Shown here: positions 46,101 through 55,195 of the stretch, in pieces
How the letters are laid out: the number at the start of each line of letters is the position of its first letter
Numbering within the stretch: position 1 is the first letter of the stretch
DNA from: Alkalihalobacterium chitinilyticum
GTDB lineage: Bacteria > Bacillota > Bacilli > Bacillales > Bacillaceae_F
DNA length: 64,000 bases
Assembly (NCBI RefSeq): GCF_029028005.1
Contig: NZ_JAOTPO010000014.1
Span: 58,447-122,446 of the forward strand
Reading direction: 5' to 3'
Notes under the pieces: generated by a model
The model's input: only the letters and a program-made list of their open reading frames with translations
Database searches by the model: none
What the model was told of the DNA's origin: nothing
Made by a program: the position numbers and the translations under genes

Positions 46101-46210
46101 AAATAGTTTGTCAAAGACACACGTACGAAGAAGAGGTACTTGCAAAAAAACACGAAGAAGAAACAGCTTCAGGAGCTTTACGGTTAAAGGAGGTGCGCTC
46201 GTATGACTGA
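43178..46210 (+). CDS. AddB-like nuclease subunit with 4Fe-4S Cys set, lacking Walker A
   Basis: 1010 residues, RBS CTAGGAGG. It starts directly with KIFVVPSHRDGQLVIQALARAGQ; the P-loop strand of B. subtilis AddB is missing, as are ~150 residues overall. The C-terminal RecB-family nuclease is complete: His in RGSLMHEVFERFY, Asp and DYK in GKIDRVDRLKNGLYAIIDYKTGSS. Cysteines 716 (GTCPYKYFLKH), 969, 972 and 978 (CKYCDYKIVC) have the AddB/Cas4-type iron-sulphur layout. It overlaps the AddA-like gene by 8 nt, so the two act as a complex that unwinds and degrades double-stranded DNA ends. It may be the strain's only AddAB or an additional version. Confidence 0.75.
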   Translation: MNPHSIIEQLIEIVTNNKLTEKIFVVPSHRDGQLVIQALARAGQPVLNVKVKTFMDLALESIKPVMKKADYKQMPYQIGKQYIFSELQKLKANKQLNYFNTVQLTPAFSQAVYQAILDLKQARVSVQTFPTQAFLKREKGEDLYQLFQAYEQKRQENRLLDTADIFELAMQQPVAPKKQSLYIFFPHEAYYRIEKEFFLHYTKGEEVVALDFPAVVGLEPLPSMVPPTKNIESHHPFSFLYQIENAPSEPDLVLKAAISEDEEIHGVFRELKNKKLPFDQSVIFYTSGRPYVESVLRFVQKQKLEECVTFAEGVPVNLTKPGKLIKGVFQWMRENYSIKMLAKLIREGCISLNQIELSGEKVIELLQDADIHWGKERYIQKLHEKMTDLALKIKEDPSNTRVVQKLERYKQLEKWLTPWMERFEGDSTWSTISYKQWLIALKDLISIEDNSNNALNTSAKNQLIEAITEVEHLADGDMTLGEALNDTEQWLMKLTVGASMPKPGHLHISPHRIGLYLDRPHVYIVGLDNGRFPGRQKEDPILLDLERKAIHPEMTLGREFVKRNFYLFVQLLLTTKGHVQMSYPFMDTVENRRSAPAHIFLQAYRLLTKQPSVTGEELVLALQDDVHFIQKETANVLHENEWWAKQVWDQSQLDKEVFNEVSFMHLKQAELAREARRNEVFTEFDGRVEYDHDKLDPRKNEQLTITTSKLEMLGTCPYKYFLKHILYVEEEQIEEFDMYSWLNPPTRGSLMHEVFERFYGRLKEAKEKPQVEQHLDLIIEIADQVLSFERESNPPPSEIIYLLERQEILESCAVFLKAEEEASGEGDPLFFEFNFGISGQDPATIDLANGESIRLSGKIDRVDRLKNGLYAIIDYKTGSSYGYTEKAYFNGGRKLQHSLYALAFEKLFTHQNAQVSSSTYLFPTLKGQGERIVRKHNDEERQQFLTIVEHLCDLLAKGHFPYTDAADDCKYCDYKIVCQRHTYEEEVLAKKHEEETASGALRLKEVRSYD

Positions 46211-49200
46211 TGTTGTATTAATGGATAAATCTGAACGTGACAAGATTATGGAACACTTGAACACGAACTTTCTCGTGGAAGCAGGCGCAGGCTCTGGAAA
46301 AACCTTTAGCCTTGTTCAAAGAATGGCCAATCTCGTGACAACAGGAACATATGAAATCCGAGAAATTGTTGCGATTACGTTTACACGAAAAGCGGCAGAC
46401 GAGTTAAAGGAACGGTTTCAAACCGAACTAGAGAAAAGAAGAAAAGAAATAACGGATGCTAATGTGAAAGAAAGAATTGAACGTGCCTTAGCGGACTTTG
46501 ATCAATGTTACCTTGGAACGGTTCACTCGTTCTGTGCCAGGCTGTTACGGGAACGACCAGTAGAGGCTGGACTTGATTTTGATTTTAAAGAGTTAGATGA
46601 ACAAGAAGATAAACTGATCGCCGATGAAGCGTGGGAACGTTACATTAATGATATTCGCTTAAAATCTCCAGAACATTTGGATGAGCTATCCGAATTAGGC
46701 ATTGATGTCGCTTCTTTGCGAGCAAACTTACATGAGTTGCGCGAGTATGCTGATGTAGTCTGGTTTTATGAAGAAACAGAAAGACCGGATTTAGGTGAAG
46801 TGTTCTCTGAGCTAAAAGCATTCATAGAGTATGTAAAAACAAATCTACCAGAAGAAGAGCCTGATAAAGGTTATGACTCGCTTCAGAAGAAAGTTCTTCG
46901 CACGATGCGGGAATTAAAGTATTTTGATATTGCGAAAGATAAGACGAAAGTGGCGATGTTAAGACCCTATCAAAAGAAAACAACGGTCACCTTAAATCGT
47001 TGGAAAGATAACGATGTAGCAAAAGAAATAAGAGATGAGCGCCAAATCATTCTTGCAGAAGCTGTTGCTCCTGTATTAGAAAGTTGGTTTGAATTTTGCC
47101 ATAGTCGGTTAATTCCATTTTTAAAGCCAGCGTTAGCTTATTACCAAAACTTAAAAAAGAAGCGATCTTCATTAAACTTTCAAGACTTGCTTTCTGAATC
47201 GGCGAAACTATTAAAGGAAAACAGTGAGGTTCGTCGGTATTTCCAACAGAAATATAAGTGCTTACTCGTTGATGAATTCCAAGATACGGATCCAATCCAA
47301 GCTGAATTAATGTTGTATCTAACGGGTGAAGAAATTGAAGAAAAGAATTGGACGAAGTTAACCCCTCGTCAAGGATCTCTCTTTGTAGTTGGAGACCCGA
47401 AGCAGTCGATTTACCGGTTCCGGCGCGCAGATATTGATATTTATCAACGCGTAAAGGAGATGATTGCGAGTACGGGCGGGGAAGCGCTGAACCTAACGAT
47501 GAACTTCCGAACGACGAGCCTTGTTACGGAACCATTAAATGAAGTATTTGTTCAACATTTACCTGAACAAGAAACGAGTTATCAAGCCGCATACAGACCG
47601 TTAAATTCTGTCAAAAGAGATGACCCGAAAGAAGAACAGAAATTGGGCATTTATAAATGGATGGTTCCTAATGCAAGAAAAACAGCGGAAGTGATTGAAG
47701 CTGATGCTGACGGTATTGCAAAGTATATTCGTGAAAAGCTAACGAATGGTGAAGCGCAACCAAGAGATTTTATGATCCTGACCCGGTACAACGGCGGTAT
47801 CGATGATTACGCTAAAAAATTAGAAGAATATAGTATTCCTGTGATGACAACCGGAGAGGTCAGCTTAGCTGAAGATGAAGAACTTCGTGCGGCGCTCTAT
47901 CTGTTCAAGCTCTTAGCGGAACCGACGAATTCTCTTTATGCTGCAGCTGTATTACGAGGCCCGCTATTCGGCATTAGCGACAAGCTTTTATATAACTTCA
48001 CGACTCATGGCGGGAGGCTCGCATTATTTACAGCCATCCCTGAACCATTAGCTGAAGAAGAGCAAGCATTATTAAAAACAGTATATGACAAGCTGAAGCA
48101 ATACTATATGTGGCGCAGACAAGACATTCCGACTGCGGCCATCGAGAAAATCTTGTTAGATGTCGGTTTATTACCTAAGTATATGAGTTTGAAAAAAAAT
48201 AAACGTGATTATACACGCACCTACCAAGTACTCGAGAAATTAAGAGCTTATGAAGCAAGCGGACATGCTGAGTTTTACGCTGTCGTAGAACGATTAGAGC
48301 AACTAATTGTTGACGAAACGATAGAAGAAATGACCTTACCGGATGAAGAAAATGCCGTACGTGTCATGAATGTTCATAAATCAAAAGGGCTTGAAGCACC
48401 AATCGTGTTTTTAGTTCATCCGAAGAAGTTTGTCGATCAAAAAGATAAAATTGGCCGTCATATCCAGCGCGAGCAAGAAGGTTCGATTGGTTACTTTTGT
48501 TTTACCAATGAAAAAGATGAGATGATGGCACAACCGCCGAACTGGCAACGCCTGCAAGCAGAAGAGTATGAGTATTTAAAAGCTGAAGAAATGCGACTCG
48601 TTTATGTGGCAGCGACTCGTGCTGAGAAGATGCTTGTCATTAGTTGTATGGATAAAGGCAATGAAAAAAATAATCCGTGGAATGATCTGCTTGAGGGACT
48701 TGAATTGGAAGAGTTTAAAGTGCCTGAAGATATCGTTAAACCTGAAGTGGTTGATAAAAACGTAATTGGCGCAGTCGAGTGGAATCAGATCCGCGAGCAA
48801 GTCTTGAACTGGGCCGAACCGTTAAAACAGAAGACGTACGAGATGGAGCGACCGACGGACCGTACAGGAGACGACCATTCCTTACTAGGCATCGCTAGGG
48901 AAACGGGCGGTGGCAAGGACTGGGGAAGTGTCATTCATGAAGCGTTTGAAGCAATTTTAAAAGGAAATGAAACTAGAAGTGAAGTCATTGAGGAGCTTCT
49001 AGTGAAATATGATATTCCAGTAGAACGTGCTCCAGAAGTAAACGATGCGATTGATGCCTTTTTACAGTCACCTATATGGGAGCGGTGCAAACAATCAGAT
49101 GAGTGGTATGCAGAAATGCCATTTACAGTCATGGTTCAAGAAGGCCATCCATTGTACCGAGAAGAAACAGGTGAAACGATATTAACGGGGATCATCGATC

Positions 49201-49403
49201 TTATTTTTAAAGAAAATGATGAGTGGATTATCGTCGACTACAAGACGGACCGATTTACAAGAAAAGAAGATATAGAAAAGCTAAAAGATCATTACGCCAA
49301 GCAGCTTAATGTTTATAAACAAGCATGGGAAGAAATAACGAAGGAACAAGTAGGAGAAATGAATATCTACTTTGTTCAGACGCAGGATTGTGTGAAGATC
49401 TAA
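46203..49403 (+). CDS. AddA-like UvrD-family helicase-nuclease
   Basis: 1066 residues. Motif I AGAGSGKT (Lys33), Ia VAITFTRKAADEL, II LLVDEFQDTDPIQ, III VVGDPKQSIYRFRRADI, IV LTMNFRTT, V VMNVHKSKGLEAPIVFL, VI LVYVAATRAEKMLV. The C-terminal nuclease has His in GSVIHEAFEAIL and Asp...DYK in GIIDLIFKENDEWIIVDYKTDRF. Active helicase and nuclease are both predicted. About 170 residues shorter than B. subtilis AddA, with no sbcD/sbcC gene following. Role: double-strand break processing and destruction of foreign linear DNA. A defence function specific to this pair is speculation. Confidence 0.8.
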   Translation: MTDVVLMDKSERDKIMEHLNTNFLVEAGAGSGKTFSLVQRMANLVTTGTYEIREIVAITFTRKAADELKERFQTELEKRRKEITDANVKERIERALADFDQCYLGTVHSFCARLLRERPVEAGLDFDFKELDEQEDKLIADEAWERYINDIRLKSPEHLDELSELGIDVASLRANLHELREYADVVWFYEETERPDLGEVFSELKAFIEYVKTNLPEEEPDKGYDSLQKKVLRTMRELKYFDIAKDKTKVAMLRPYQKKTTVTLNRWKDNDVAKEIRDERQIILAEAVAPVLESWFEFCHSRLIPFLKPALAYYQNLKKKRSSLNFQDLLSESAKLLKENSEVRRYFQQKYKCLLVDEFQDTDPIQAELMLYLTGEEIEEKNWTKLTPRQGSLFVVGDPKQSIYRFRRADIDIYQRVKEMIASTGGEALNLTMNFRTTSLVTEPLNEVFVQHLPEQETSYQAAYRPLNSVKRDDPKEEQKLGIYKWMVPNARKTAEVIEADADGIAKYIREKLTNGEAQPRDFMILTRYNGGIDDYAKKLEEYSIPVMTTGEVSLAEDEELRAALYLFKLLAEPTNSLYAAAVLRGPLFGISDKLLYNFTTHGGRLALFTAIPEPLAEEEQALLKTVYDKLKQYYMWRRQDIPTAAIEKILLDVGLLPKYMSLKKNKRDYTRTYQVLEKLRAYEASGHAEFYAVVERLEQLIVDETIEEMTLPDEENAVRVMNVHKSKGLEAPIVFLVHPKKFVDQKDKIGRHIQREQEGSIGYFCFTNEKDEMMAQPPNWQRLQAEEYEYLKAEEMRLVYVAATRAEKMLVISCMDKGNEKNNPWNDLLEGLELEEFKVPEDIVKPEVVDKNVIGAVEWNQIREQVLNWAEPLKQKTYEMERPTDRTGDDHSLLGIARETGGGKDWGSVIHEAFEAILKGNETRSEVIEELLVKYDIPVERAPEVNDAIDAFLQSPIWERCKQSDEWYAEMPFTVMVQEGHPLYREETGETILTGIIDLIFKENDEWIIVDYKTDRFTRKEDIEKLKDHYAKQLNVYKQAWEEITKEQVGEMNIYFVQTQDCVKI

Positions 49404-49422
49404 ATGAATGAAAGATACACCC

Positions 49423-49473
49423 CCCCTTCTTCAACAAGGGCATTTTCAGCTGATTGTTGGAGGAGGGGTTTTC
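49423..49473 (+). terminator. Terminator after AddA-like gene
   Basis: A 14-bp stem with two G-T pairs (CCCCTTCTTCAACA with TGTTGGAGGAGGGG) and an 18-nt loop, followed by TTTT. Confidence 0.75.
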
Positions 49474-49689
49474 TGTAATTTTACAGAGTGTTACGCTGAG
49501 CGATGATTTAGGACAGATGATTTCCTTATAACGGAAGGATAGAAGAGTAAATCAAAGGTGAGAGGTAGGTAATAAACGAAACACCCTTTATTTTTGTTAA
49601 AATATAGAATTTTCTGATATATATCGATATAATATATAAATAGTTATTTCCACCAATACAATAGTAAAAATGGAAACGGGGGAACTTAT

Positions 49690-52095
49690 TTGGAAACGAT
49701 CGTTCAAAGCCAGAGTAGTCGTACAAAGCAACAATTGTTCAAAAAGATTGCATTAATTGGAGCGCTAGTTTTAGTATTAATCGTCACTTCTGTTATTATT
49801 TGGGGATACCTTCAAATGAAAAAGCCTCTACCAGTTATTGAAGGAACGATACATCTCTCAGGATTACAAGAAACTGTAACAGTCTGGCGCGATGAGAACG
49901 GTGTACCTCATATTGAAGCTTTAAATGAAAATGATCTTTATTTTGCACAAGGGTATGTGACAGCGCAGGATCGACTCTTTCAAATGGATTTAGGCCGAAG
50001 ACAAGCTTCGGGAATGTTAAGTGAAGTGATTGGGGAAGCAACTGTAGAAAATGATAAATTTTTTAGAACCTTTGGATTAAGAAGAGCTGCTGAAGCAACG
50101 ATTGATCACTTATCAGCGGATGCCATGAAGGCATTAACAGCTTATGCAGACGGTGTAAATGCCTTCATTAGTGAAGCCAAAGAGGCAGGAACGTTACCTC
50201 TAGAGTTTCGTTTCATGGGTTATGAACCGAACCCTTGGTCAGTAATAGATTCTATTACTCTAGGAAAGTATATGGCCTATGATTTAGGCGGGAACTGGGA
50301 AAGTCAGATGTTTAGACATTATTTACTTCAAAACTTTTCAGAAGAGGAAGCTCTTGAGTTATTCCCAACCTATCCTGCAGGTGGTCCACACGTATTGGAT
50401 TTATTGAAAGCGCATACATTGGATTTCTCCAAAAGTTTTGGCTATGCGGACAGCCCTCATTTAGAAAATGGGAGTAACAACTGGGTGATATCTGGAGAAA
50501 AAACAGTAACAGGAAAGCCGTTACTCGCAGATGACCCACATTTAGGATTAGCGACACCATCGATTTGGTATGAAACGCATTTAAAATCACCTGAAGTGAA
50601 TGTAACAGGGGTCATCTTTGCAGGAATCCCTGGGATTATTGTAGGTCACAATGAACATATCGCGTGGGGAGTTACTAATGTCGGTCCAGATGTCCAACAA
50701 TTATATATTGAGAAGCGTAATCCAGATCATCCATATGAATTTGAGTACATGGGAAATTGGGAGAAAGCTGAAATCATTAAAGAAGAGTTGAAGATTAAGG
50801 GGGAAGAATCAATAGAGTTTGATGTCGTCATTACACGACATGGACCAATCATTTCGGAATTCGCTCATGATGATCAGCCAGACAGTGCGTTATCTCTCCG
50901 GTGGACAGCGCATGATCCAACACCTGAATTAGATGCTGTAATTCGTTTTAATAAAGCGACGAATTGGGAAGAGTTTGAGGACGCTTTAAGGTATTTCCAT
51001 GCGCCTGCTCAAAACTTTGTGTTTGCATCAACAGATGGAACGATTGCTTATCGTGCGAACGGACTTATTCCCATTCGTAAAACAAACGAGGCCCTGTTAC
51101 CTGTTCCAGGATGGACAGACGAACATGAGTGGCAAGGATATATTCCGTGGGAAGAGCTACCGACTATTATTAATCCAGATGGAGGTTTTATTGCGACCGC
51201 AAATAATAAAATTGTCGATGATAACTACCCATACCATATTGCTCACAGCTGGGCGCAACCGTTCCGGCAACAGCGAATTGTTGATGTCCTATCGAGTAAA
51301 GAAGTAATGTCAACTGATGACATGAAGGCATTACAATTTGATCAAAGAAATTTGCAAGCCGAGGAGCTTTTGCCACTGCTTTTACCAACGCTAAAATCAC
51401 ACAGTATGTTGCGGTATATTGATCAAGAAGCCATTCGTTTGCTAGAAGAGTGGAATTTTAAAGATGATCCTAATTTAGTTGCACCACTTATTCATCATTT
51501 ATGGATTGCTTCGATATCCGATGTCTTGTTTGAGGAACGCATTGACCCAGATTTATTTAAACATTTTAGAGAGCGACGTAGTGTTGTCGATGAACTAATC
51601 CGCCTGGCAGCTAACGGTGAAGACAGCCTTTGGATAGAAAATCAGGGGGGATATCAAGAAGTGGTATTCGAAGCCTTTCAGCGAGCAGTAAACCGCGGGA
51701 TTGAGGTGCAAGGACCTAGAATGGAGAAGTGGTCATGGGGAGATTTCCATCAAGTTAAACTTAAACATCCACTAGGTGCTATTGCACCGTTGCATATACT
51801 TTTCAATCCAACGCCACAACCAGTAGGTGGAAGTGCGATTACAGTTATGGCAGCAGCGTGGAATGTAAACAGCGGAGAAGTCAATCATGGTGCAGGCTGG
51901 CGTGGTGTCATGGATCTATCCGATTTATCGGAAAGCTACCACGTCGTTGTACCAGGTCAATCCGGGCATGTAACGAGTCGCTGGTACGACAATCAAATAG
52001 AGGATTGGGTAAATGGCAAATATCATTCAACTAATATTAATCCAAAAACTTATCATAAGACGAGTAAAAAACTAGAATTACATCCCGCTGAATAA
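49690..52095 (+). CDS. Penicillin acylase (Ntn-hydrolase) family protein, membrane-anchored
   Basis: 801 residues, TTG start after GGGGGAAC. N-terminal membrane segment (~20-45), then the alpha-chain region (VWRDENGVPHIEALNENDLYFAQGYVTAQDRLFQMD) and the autocleavage site before Ser262 in ENGSNNWVISG, the N-terminal nucleophile of the beta chain. Other conserved parts: LLADDPHLGLATPSIWYE, GIPGIIVGHNEHIAWGVTN, and C-terminal GGSAITVMAAAWN. The family hydrolyses amide bonds of penicillins, aculeacin or acyl-homoserine lactones. The substrate here is unknown. Active outside the membrane. Confidence 0.87.
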   Translation: METIVQSQSSRTKQQLFKKIALIGALVLVLIVTSVIIWGYLQMKKPLPVIEGTIHLSGLQETVTVWRDENGVPHIEALNENDLYFAQGYVTAQDRLFQMDLGRRQASGMLSEVIGEATVENDKFFRTFGLRRAAEATIDHLSADAMKALTAYADGVNAFISEAKEAGTLPLEFRFMGYEPNPWSVIDSITLGKYMAYDLGGNWESQMFRHYLLQNFSEEEALELFPTYPAGGPHVLDLLKAHTLDFSKSFGYADSPHLENGSNNWVISGEKTVTGKPLLADDPHLGLATPSIWYETHLKSPEVNVTGVIFAGIPGIIVGHNEHIAWGVTNVGPDVQQLYIEKRNPDHPYEFEYMGNWEKAEIIKEELKIKGEESIEFDVVITRHGPIISEFAHDDQPDSALSLRWTAHDPTPELDAVIRFNKATNWEEFEDALRYFHAPAQNFVFASTDGTIAYRANGLIPIRKTNEALLPVPGWTDEHEWQGYIPWEELPTIINPDGGFIATANNKIVDDNYPYHIAHSWAQPFRQQRIVDVLSSKEVMSTDDMKALQFDQRNLQAEELLPLLLPTLKSHSMLRYIDQEAIRLLEEWNFKDDPNLVAPLIHHLWIASISDVLFEERIDPDLFKHFRERRSVVDELIRLAANGEDSLWIENQGGYQEVVFEAFQRAVNRGIEVQGPRMEKWSWGDFHQVKLKHPLGAIAPLHILFNPTPQPVGGSAITVMAAAWNVNSGEVNHGAGWRGVMDLSDLSESYHVVVPGQSGHVTSRWYDNQIEDWVNGKYHSTNINPKTYHKTSKKLELHPAE

Positions 52096-52183
52096 GAAAG
52101 AATTTACACATTTTTTAGAACTACTCTCTTACTCTACTTTTCTGCTATAATTACTATCGGAAGGATAGAGTGGAGGGTACATC

Positions 52184-52903
52184 ATGATACGAACGATCAT
52201 CTGGGTGATTTACTTAGCCCTTTATTTAATTTATAGCTTACCAACGTTGTGGAAAATGAAGCGACTAGACAACTCTATGCCCGTTGAAGCAAGAGATCAA
52301 ATGTCAGGTGCGCTACCAAAGCGTTGGTCTCGTTCGCTCGTTAAGCTTGCAGGGGCGAAAGTGAATGTAGAAGGATTAGAACATGTACCGAAACAAGGTG
52401 CAGTATTATTTGTTTCAAATCATCAAGGTAATTTTGATATTCCAATATTGCTAGGTTATATCGATAAGCCAAAAGGATTTATATCAAAGGAAGAAGTAAA
52501 AAAAGTACCGATTGTTGGTCAATGGATGACAGTAATCAATTGCGTATTTATGCAACGAAAAGACCGCAGACAGTCACTTCAAGCAATAGATGAAGGTGCA
52601 AAGCTGTTACAAGAAGGTCATTCCTTAGTCATTTTTCCAGAAGGCACGAGAAGTAAAGGCAAAGAAATGGGACGCTTTAAAGCAGGGAGTTTCAGGCTTG
52701 CTTTACAATCTGGTGTTCCGATTGTGCCAATTTCAATTAATGGCTCCTATCAATTATTCGAAGAAAAAAAGCGGATTCGACCCGGAGCTGTTGACTTAAA
52801 AATTGCAGCGCCTATCTATGCTGAACAGTATAAAGATATGGATGTAAAAGAAATCGCTAACTATGTTAGGGATGTTATTCAAGAGCAGCAATTAAATAGG
52901 TAG
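52184..52903 (+). CDS. plsC: 1-acyl-sn-glycerol-3-phosphate acyltransferase
   Basis: 239 residues. N-terminal membrane segment, acyltransferase motif I NHQGNFD (NHX4D), motif II around MQRKDRRQ, motif III FPEGTRSKG, motif IV VPIVPISI. Converts lysophosphatidic acid to phosphatidic acid in membrane lipid synthesis. A TATAAT at 52146 precedes it. The stop codon lies within the first arm of its terminator. Confidence 0.9.
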   Translation: MIRTIIWVIYLALYLIYSLPTLWKMKRLDNSMPVEARDQMSGALPKRWSRSLVKLAGAKVNVEGLEHVPKQGAVLFVSNHQGNFDIPILLGYIDKPKGFISKEEVKKVPIVGQWMTVINCVFMQRKDRRQSLQAIDEGAKLLQEGHSLVIFPEGTRSKGKEMGRFKAGSFRLALQSGVPIVPISINGSYQLFEEKKRIRPGAVDLKIAAPIYAEQYKDMDVKEIANYVRDVIQEQQLNR

Positions 52904-52952
52904 CAGGTACCATCAGCACTTTAAAGCGCTGATGGTACCTGCTACCCTTTTT
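52900..52952 (+). terminator. Terminator of plsC
   Basis: A perfect 18-bp stem, 52900-52917 with 52928-52945 (core GGTACCATCAGC), 10-nt loop, then a T tract. The stem begins one base before the TAG stop, so the ribosome finishes on the hairpin arm. Confidence 0.88.
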
Positions 52953-53058
52953 TATTAAGATTTATAAATAATTAAGTAGTAATTGCTAGACATTAAGGAG
53001 TAAGTTCGTTGTAATAGTATAGGTACATAATGTTCGATTAGAGAAAGTTGGTCACATC

Positions 53059-54417
53059 ATGAAACAAACAAACACATGGCAAGAAAAGTTAAGGCTGTTA
53101 ATGTATATACTAATCCCCATCCTAATTACGCAGTTAGGTCTTTATGGGATGAACTTTTTTGATACCGTGATGTCAGGGCAAGCAGGCGCTGATGATCTAG
53201 CCGGTGTTGCGATCGGTTCAAGTATCTGGCTGCCGGTATTTACCGGGCTTGTTGGGATATTAATGGCTTTAACACCAATCTTGGCGCAGGATATAGGAGC
53301 GGAAAAATACGACAAGGTCCCTTTTTCTGTTATCCAAGCGACGTACTTATCAATTGCAATTGTCATTGTCATTATTGTTGCGGGGGTCATTGCTCTTAAT
53401 CCAATTCTTAACGCCATGAGTTTAACCGATGAGGTAAGAAGAATTGCTAAGCATTATTTAATCGGATTGTCTTTTGGAATTCTCCCGTTATTTTTATATA
53501 CCGTGGTGCGTTGCTTTTTTGACTCACTCGGTCAAACGCGCGTTACGATGATTATTACATTGTTAGCCTTACCGATTAATGTGTTCTTTAACTATATTCT
53601 CATTTTCGGTCATTTTGGTTTTCCAAGATTAGGGGGAGTCGGAGCAGGATATGCCTCTTCAATCACGTATTGGTTTATATTAGGGATTTCCTTGTTGTTC
53701 GTTATAAAAGTTCGCCCCTTTTCAGAATACAATATATTCAAAACGTTTTTCCGTGTTTCCTTTTCCGCGTGGAAAGAGTTACTTTTATTAGGCTTACCGA
53801 TTGGATTTACAATCTTTTTTGAAACGAGTATTTTTGCTGCAGTCACATTACTGATGAGTCAGTTTAATACTGAGACGATTGCAGCTCACCAAGCGGCGAT
53901 TAATTTTGCATCGTTGCTTTATATGATACCGATGAGTGTCGCATTTGCTTTAACGATTGCCGTCGGCTATGAAGTGGGGGCGAAACGATTACAGGATGCT
54001 AAACAATACAGCTATTTAGGAATAGGGTTTGCCGTCTTGTTCTCCCTTGTGGCGTCTTTAATTTTATATGTGACAAGAGGACCGGTAGCTGGTTTATACT
54101 CAAATGATCCAACGGTATTACTGTTAATTAAGCAGTTTCTATTGTATGCAATTTTCTTCCAAATTTCAGATGCGCTAGCGACCCCAATTCAAGGGGCTTT
54201 GAGAGGATACAAAGACGTTAACATTCCGTTTGTCATGGCTTTAGTTTCTTTTTGGATCATTGGTCTTCCAACGGGTTATATCATTGCTAACTTTACACCA
54301 CTCGGACCATATGGATATTGGGTCGGGTTAATTACGGGTCTTGGTTGTTGTGCGGCGGCCTTGTTGTATCGATTAGTAGTCGTTCAAAGAAAGTTTGCTG
54401 TAATAGTGAGTTCATAA
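53059..54417 (+). CDS. MATE-family efflux transporter
   Basis: 452 residues, twelve membrane segments. Signature stretches: ILIPILITQLGLYGMNFFDTVMSGQAGADDLAGVAIGSS, ALTPILAQDIGAE, and the second-half repeat GLPIGFTIFFETSIFAAVTLLMSQFNTETIAAHQAAINFAS. NorM/DinF-like cation-coupled drug or metabolite exporter; substrates unknown. Single gene. Confidence 0.88.
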   Translation: MKQTNTWQEKLRLLMYILIPILITQLGLYGMNFFDTVMSGQAGADDLAGVAIGSSIWLPVFTGLVGILMALTPILAQDIGAEKYDKVPFSVIQATYLSIAIVIVIIVAGVIALNPILNAMSLTDEVRRIAKHYLIGLSFGILPLFLYTVVRCFFDSLGQTRVTMIITLLALPINVFFNYILIFGHFGFPRLGGVGAGYASSITYWFILGISLLFVIKVRPFSEYNIFKTFFRVSFSAWKELLLLGLPIGFTIFFETSIFAAVTLLMSQFNTETIAAHQAAINFASLLYMIPMSVAFALTIAVGYEVGAKRLQDAKQYSYLGIGFAVLFSLVASLILYVTRGPVAGLYSNDPTVLLLIKQFLLYAIFFQISDALATPIQGALRGYKDVNIPFVMALVSFWIIGLPTGYIIANFTPLGPYGYWVGLITGLGCCAAALLYRLVVVQRKFAVIVSS

Positions 54418-54466
54418 ATCATAAGAATAATAGAAAATTGATAAAATTTAGTCTGGAGTGAATGTC

Positions 54467-55105
54467 TTGGCAAAAAAGAAATATTATGTGGTATGGAGCG
54501 GGAGAAAAACTGGAATATTCAATACGTGGGCGGAATGCGAAGCGCAAGTAAAAGGATTTCAAGGCGCTAGGTTTAAGTCATTTGAAAGTAAAGCAGACGC
54601 AGAAGCTGCTCTTTCTAGTGGGAAGGTTCAGGCAAAAAAAACGTCTTCTGCTTCTAAGAAGCCCGCTGCCAAAGGGAAAGAAGAAGCAGTTGGTGATGTT
54701 GTATGGGATAGTGTATCAGTCGATGTGGGCTGCAGAGGCAATCCTGGTATTGTTGAGTATAAAGGTGTGAATACCAAAACAGGGGAAATTCTGTTTTCTC
54801 ATCCAGAAATACATATAGGTACGAACAATATGGGTGAGTTTTTAGCGATCGTACATGGACTTGCGTGGTTAAAACAACAAGGAAAAGATACAACGCCTAT
54901 TTACTCTGACTCGAAAACAGCGATGAAGTGGGTACGAGATAAAAAAGTAAACTCGAGCTTAAAGCGTGATAAAGACACAGAGTATATCTGGTCTCTAGTT
55001 GAACGCGCTGAAAAATGGCTGAAAACAAATACGTACAAAAACCCAATCCTCAAATGGCATACAGAATTATGGGGCGAAATTAAAGCCGATTACGGTCGTA
55101 AATAA
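54467..55105 (+). CDS. rnhA: Ribonuclease HI with N-terminal hybrid-binding domain
   Basis: 212 residues from the TTG after TCTGGAGTG (giving MAKKKYYVVWSG); an ATG at 54458 is too near the ribosome binding site. Residues 1-45 form the RNA/DNA hybrid-binding (viroplasmin-like) domain, KYYVVWSGRKTGIFNTWAECEAQVKGFQGARFKSF. The linker is Lys/Ala-rich. The catalytic domain has Asp in SVDVGCRGNPG, Glu in TNNMGEFLAIVHGL, Asp in PIYSDSKTA and the last Asp in the C-terminal IKADYGRK. It strongly resembles the structurally known B. halodurans RNase H1. It removes RNA from RNA-DNA hybrids. Confidence 0.93.
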   Translation: MAKKKYYVVWSGRKTGIFNTWAECEAQVKGFQGARFKSFESKADAEAALSSGKVQAKKTSSASKKPAAKGKEEAVGDVVWDSVSVDVGCRGNPGIVEYKGVNTKTGEILFSHPEIHIGTNNMGEFLAIVHGLAWLKQQGKDTTPIYSDSKTAMKWVRDKKVNSSLKRDKDTEYIWSLVERAEKWLKTNTYKNPILKWHTELWGEIKADYGRK

Positions 55106-55195
55106 TCGATTTATTCCAAGCTGTTACAGAAGCAGTTTGGAATGAGAGATGATAACATAAAGGTAGCGATAAAAATTGGATTGGGGGTTTAACAA

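Noticed and set aside
49690-52095. Quorum-quenching AHL acylase
   Set aside because: The Ntn-hydrolase family is clear, but nothing in the sequence or neighbours singles out acyl-homoserine lactones as substrate.
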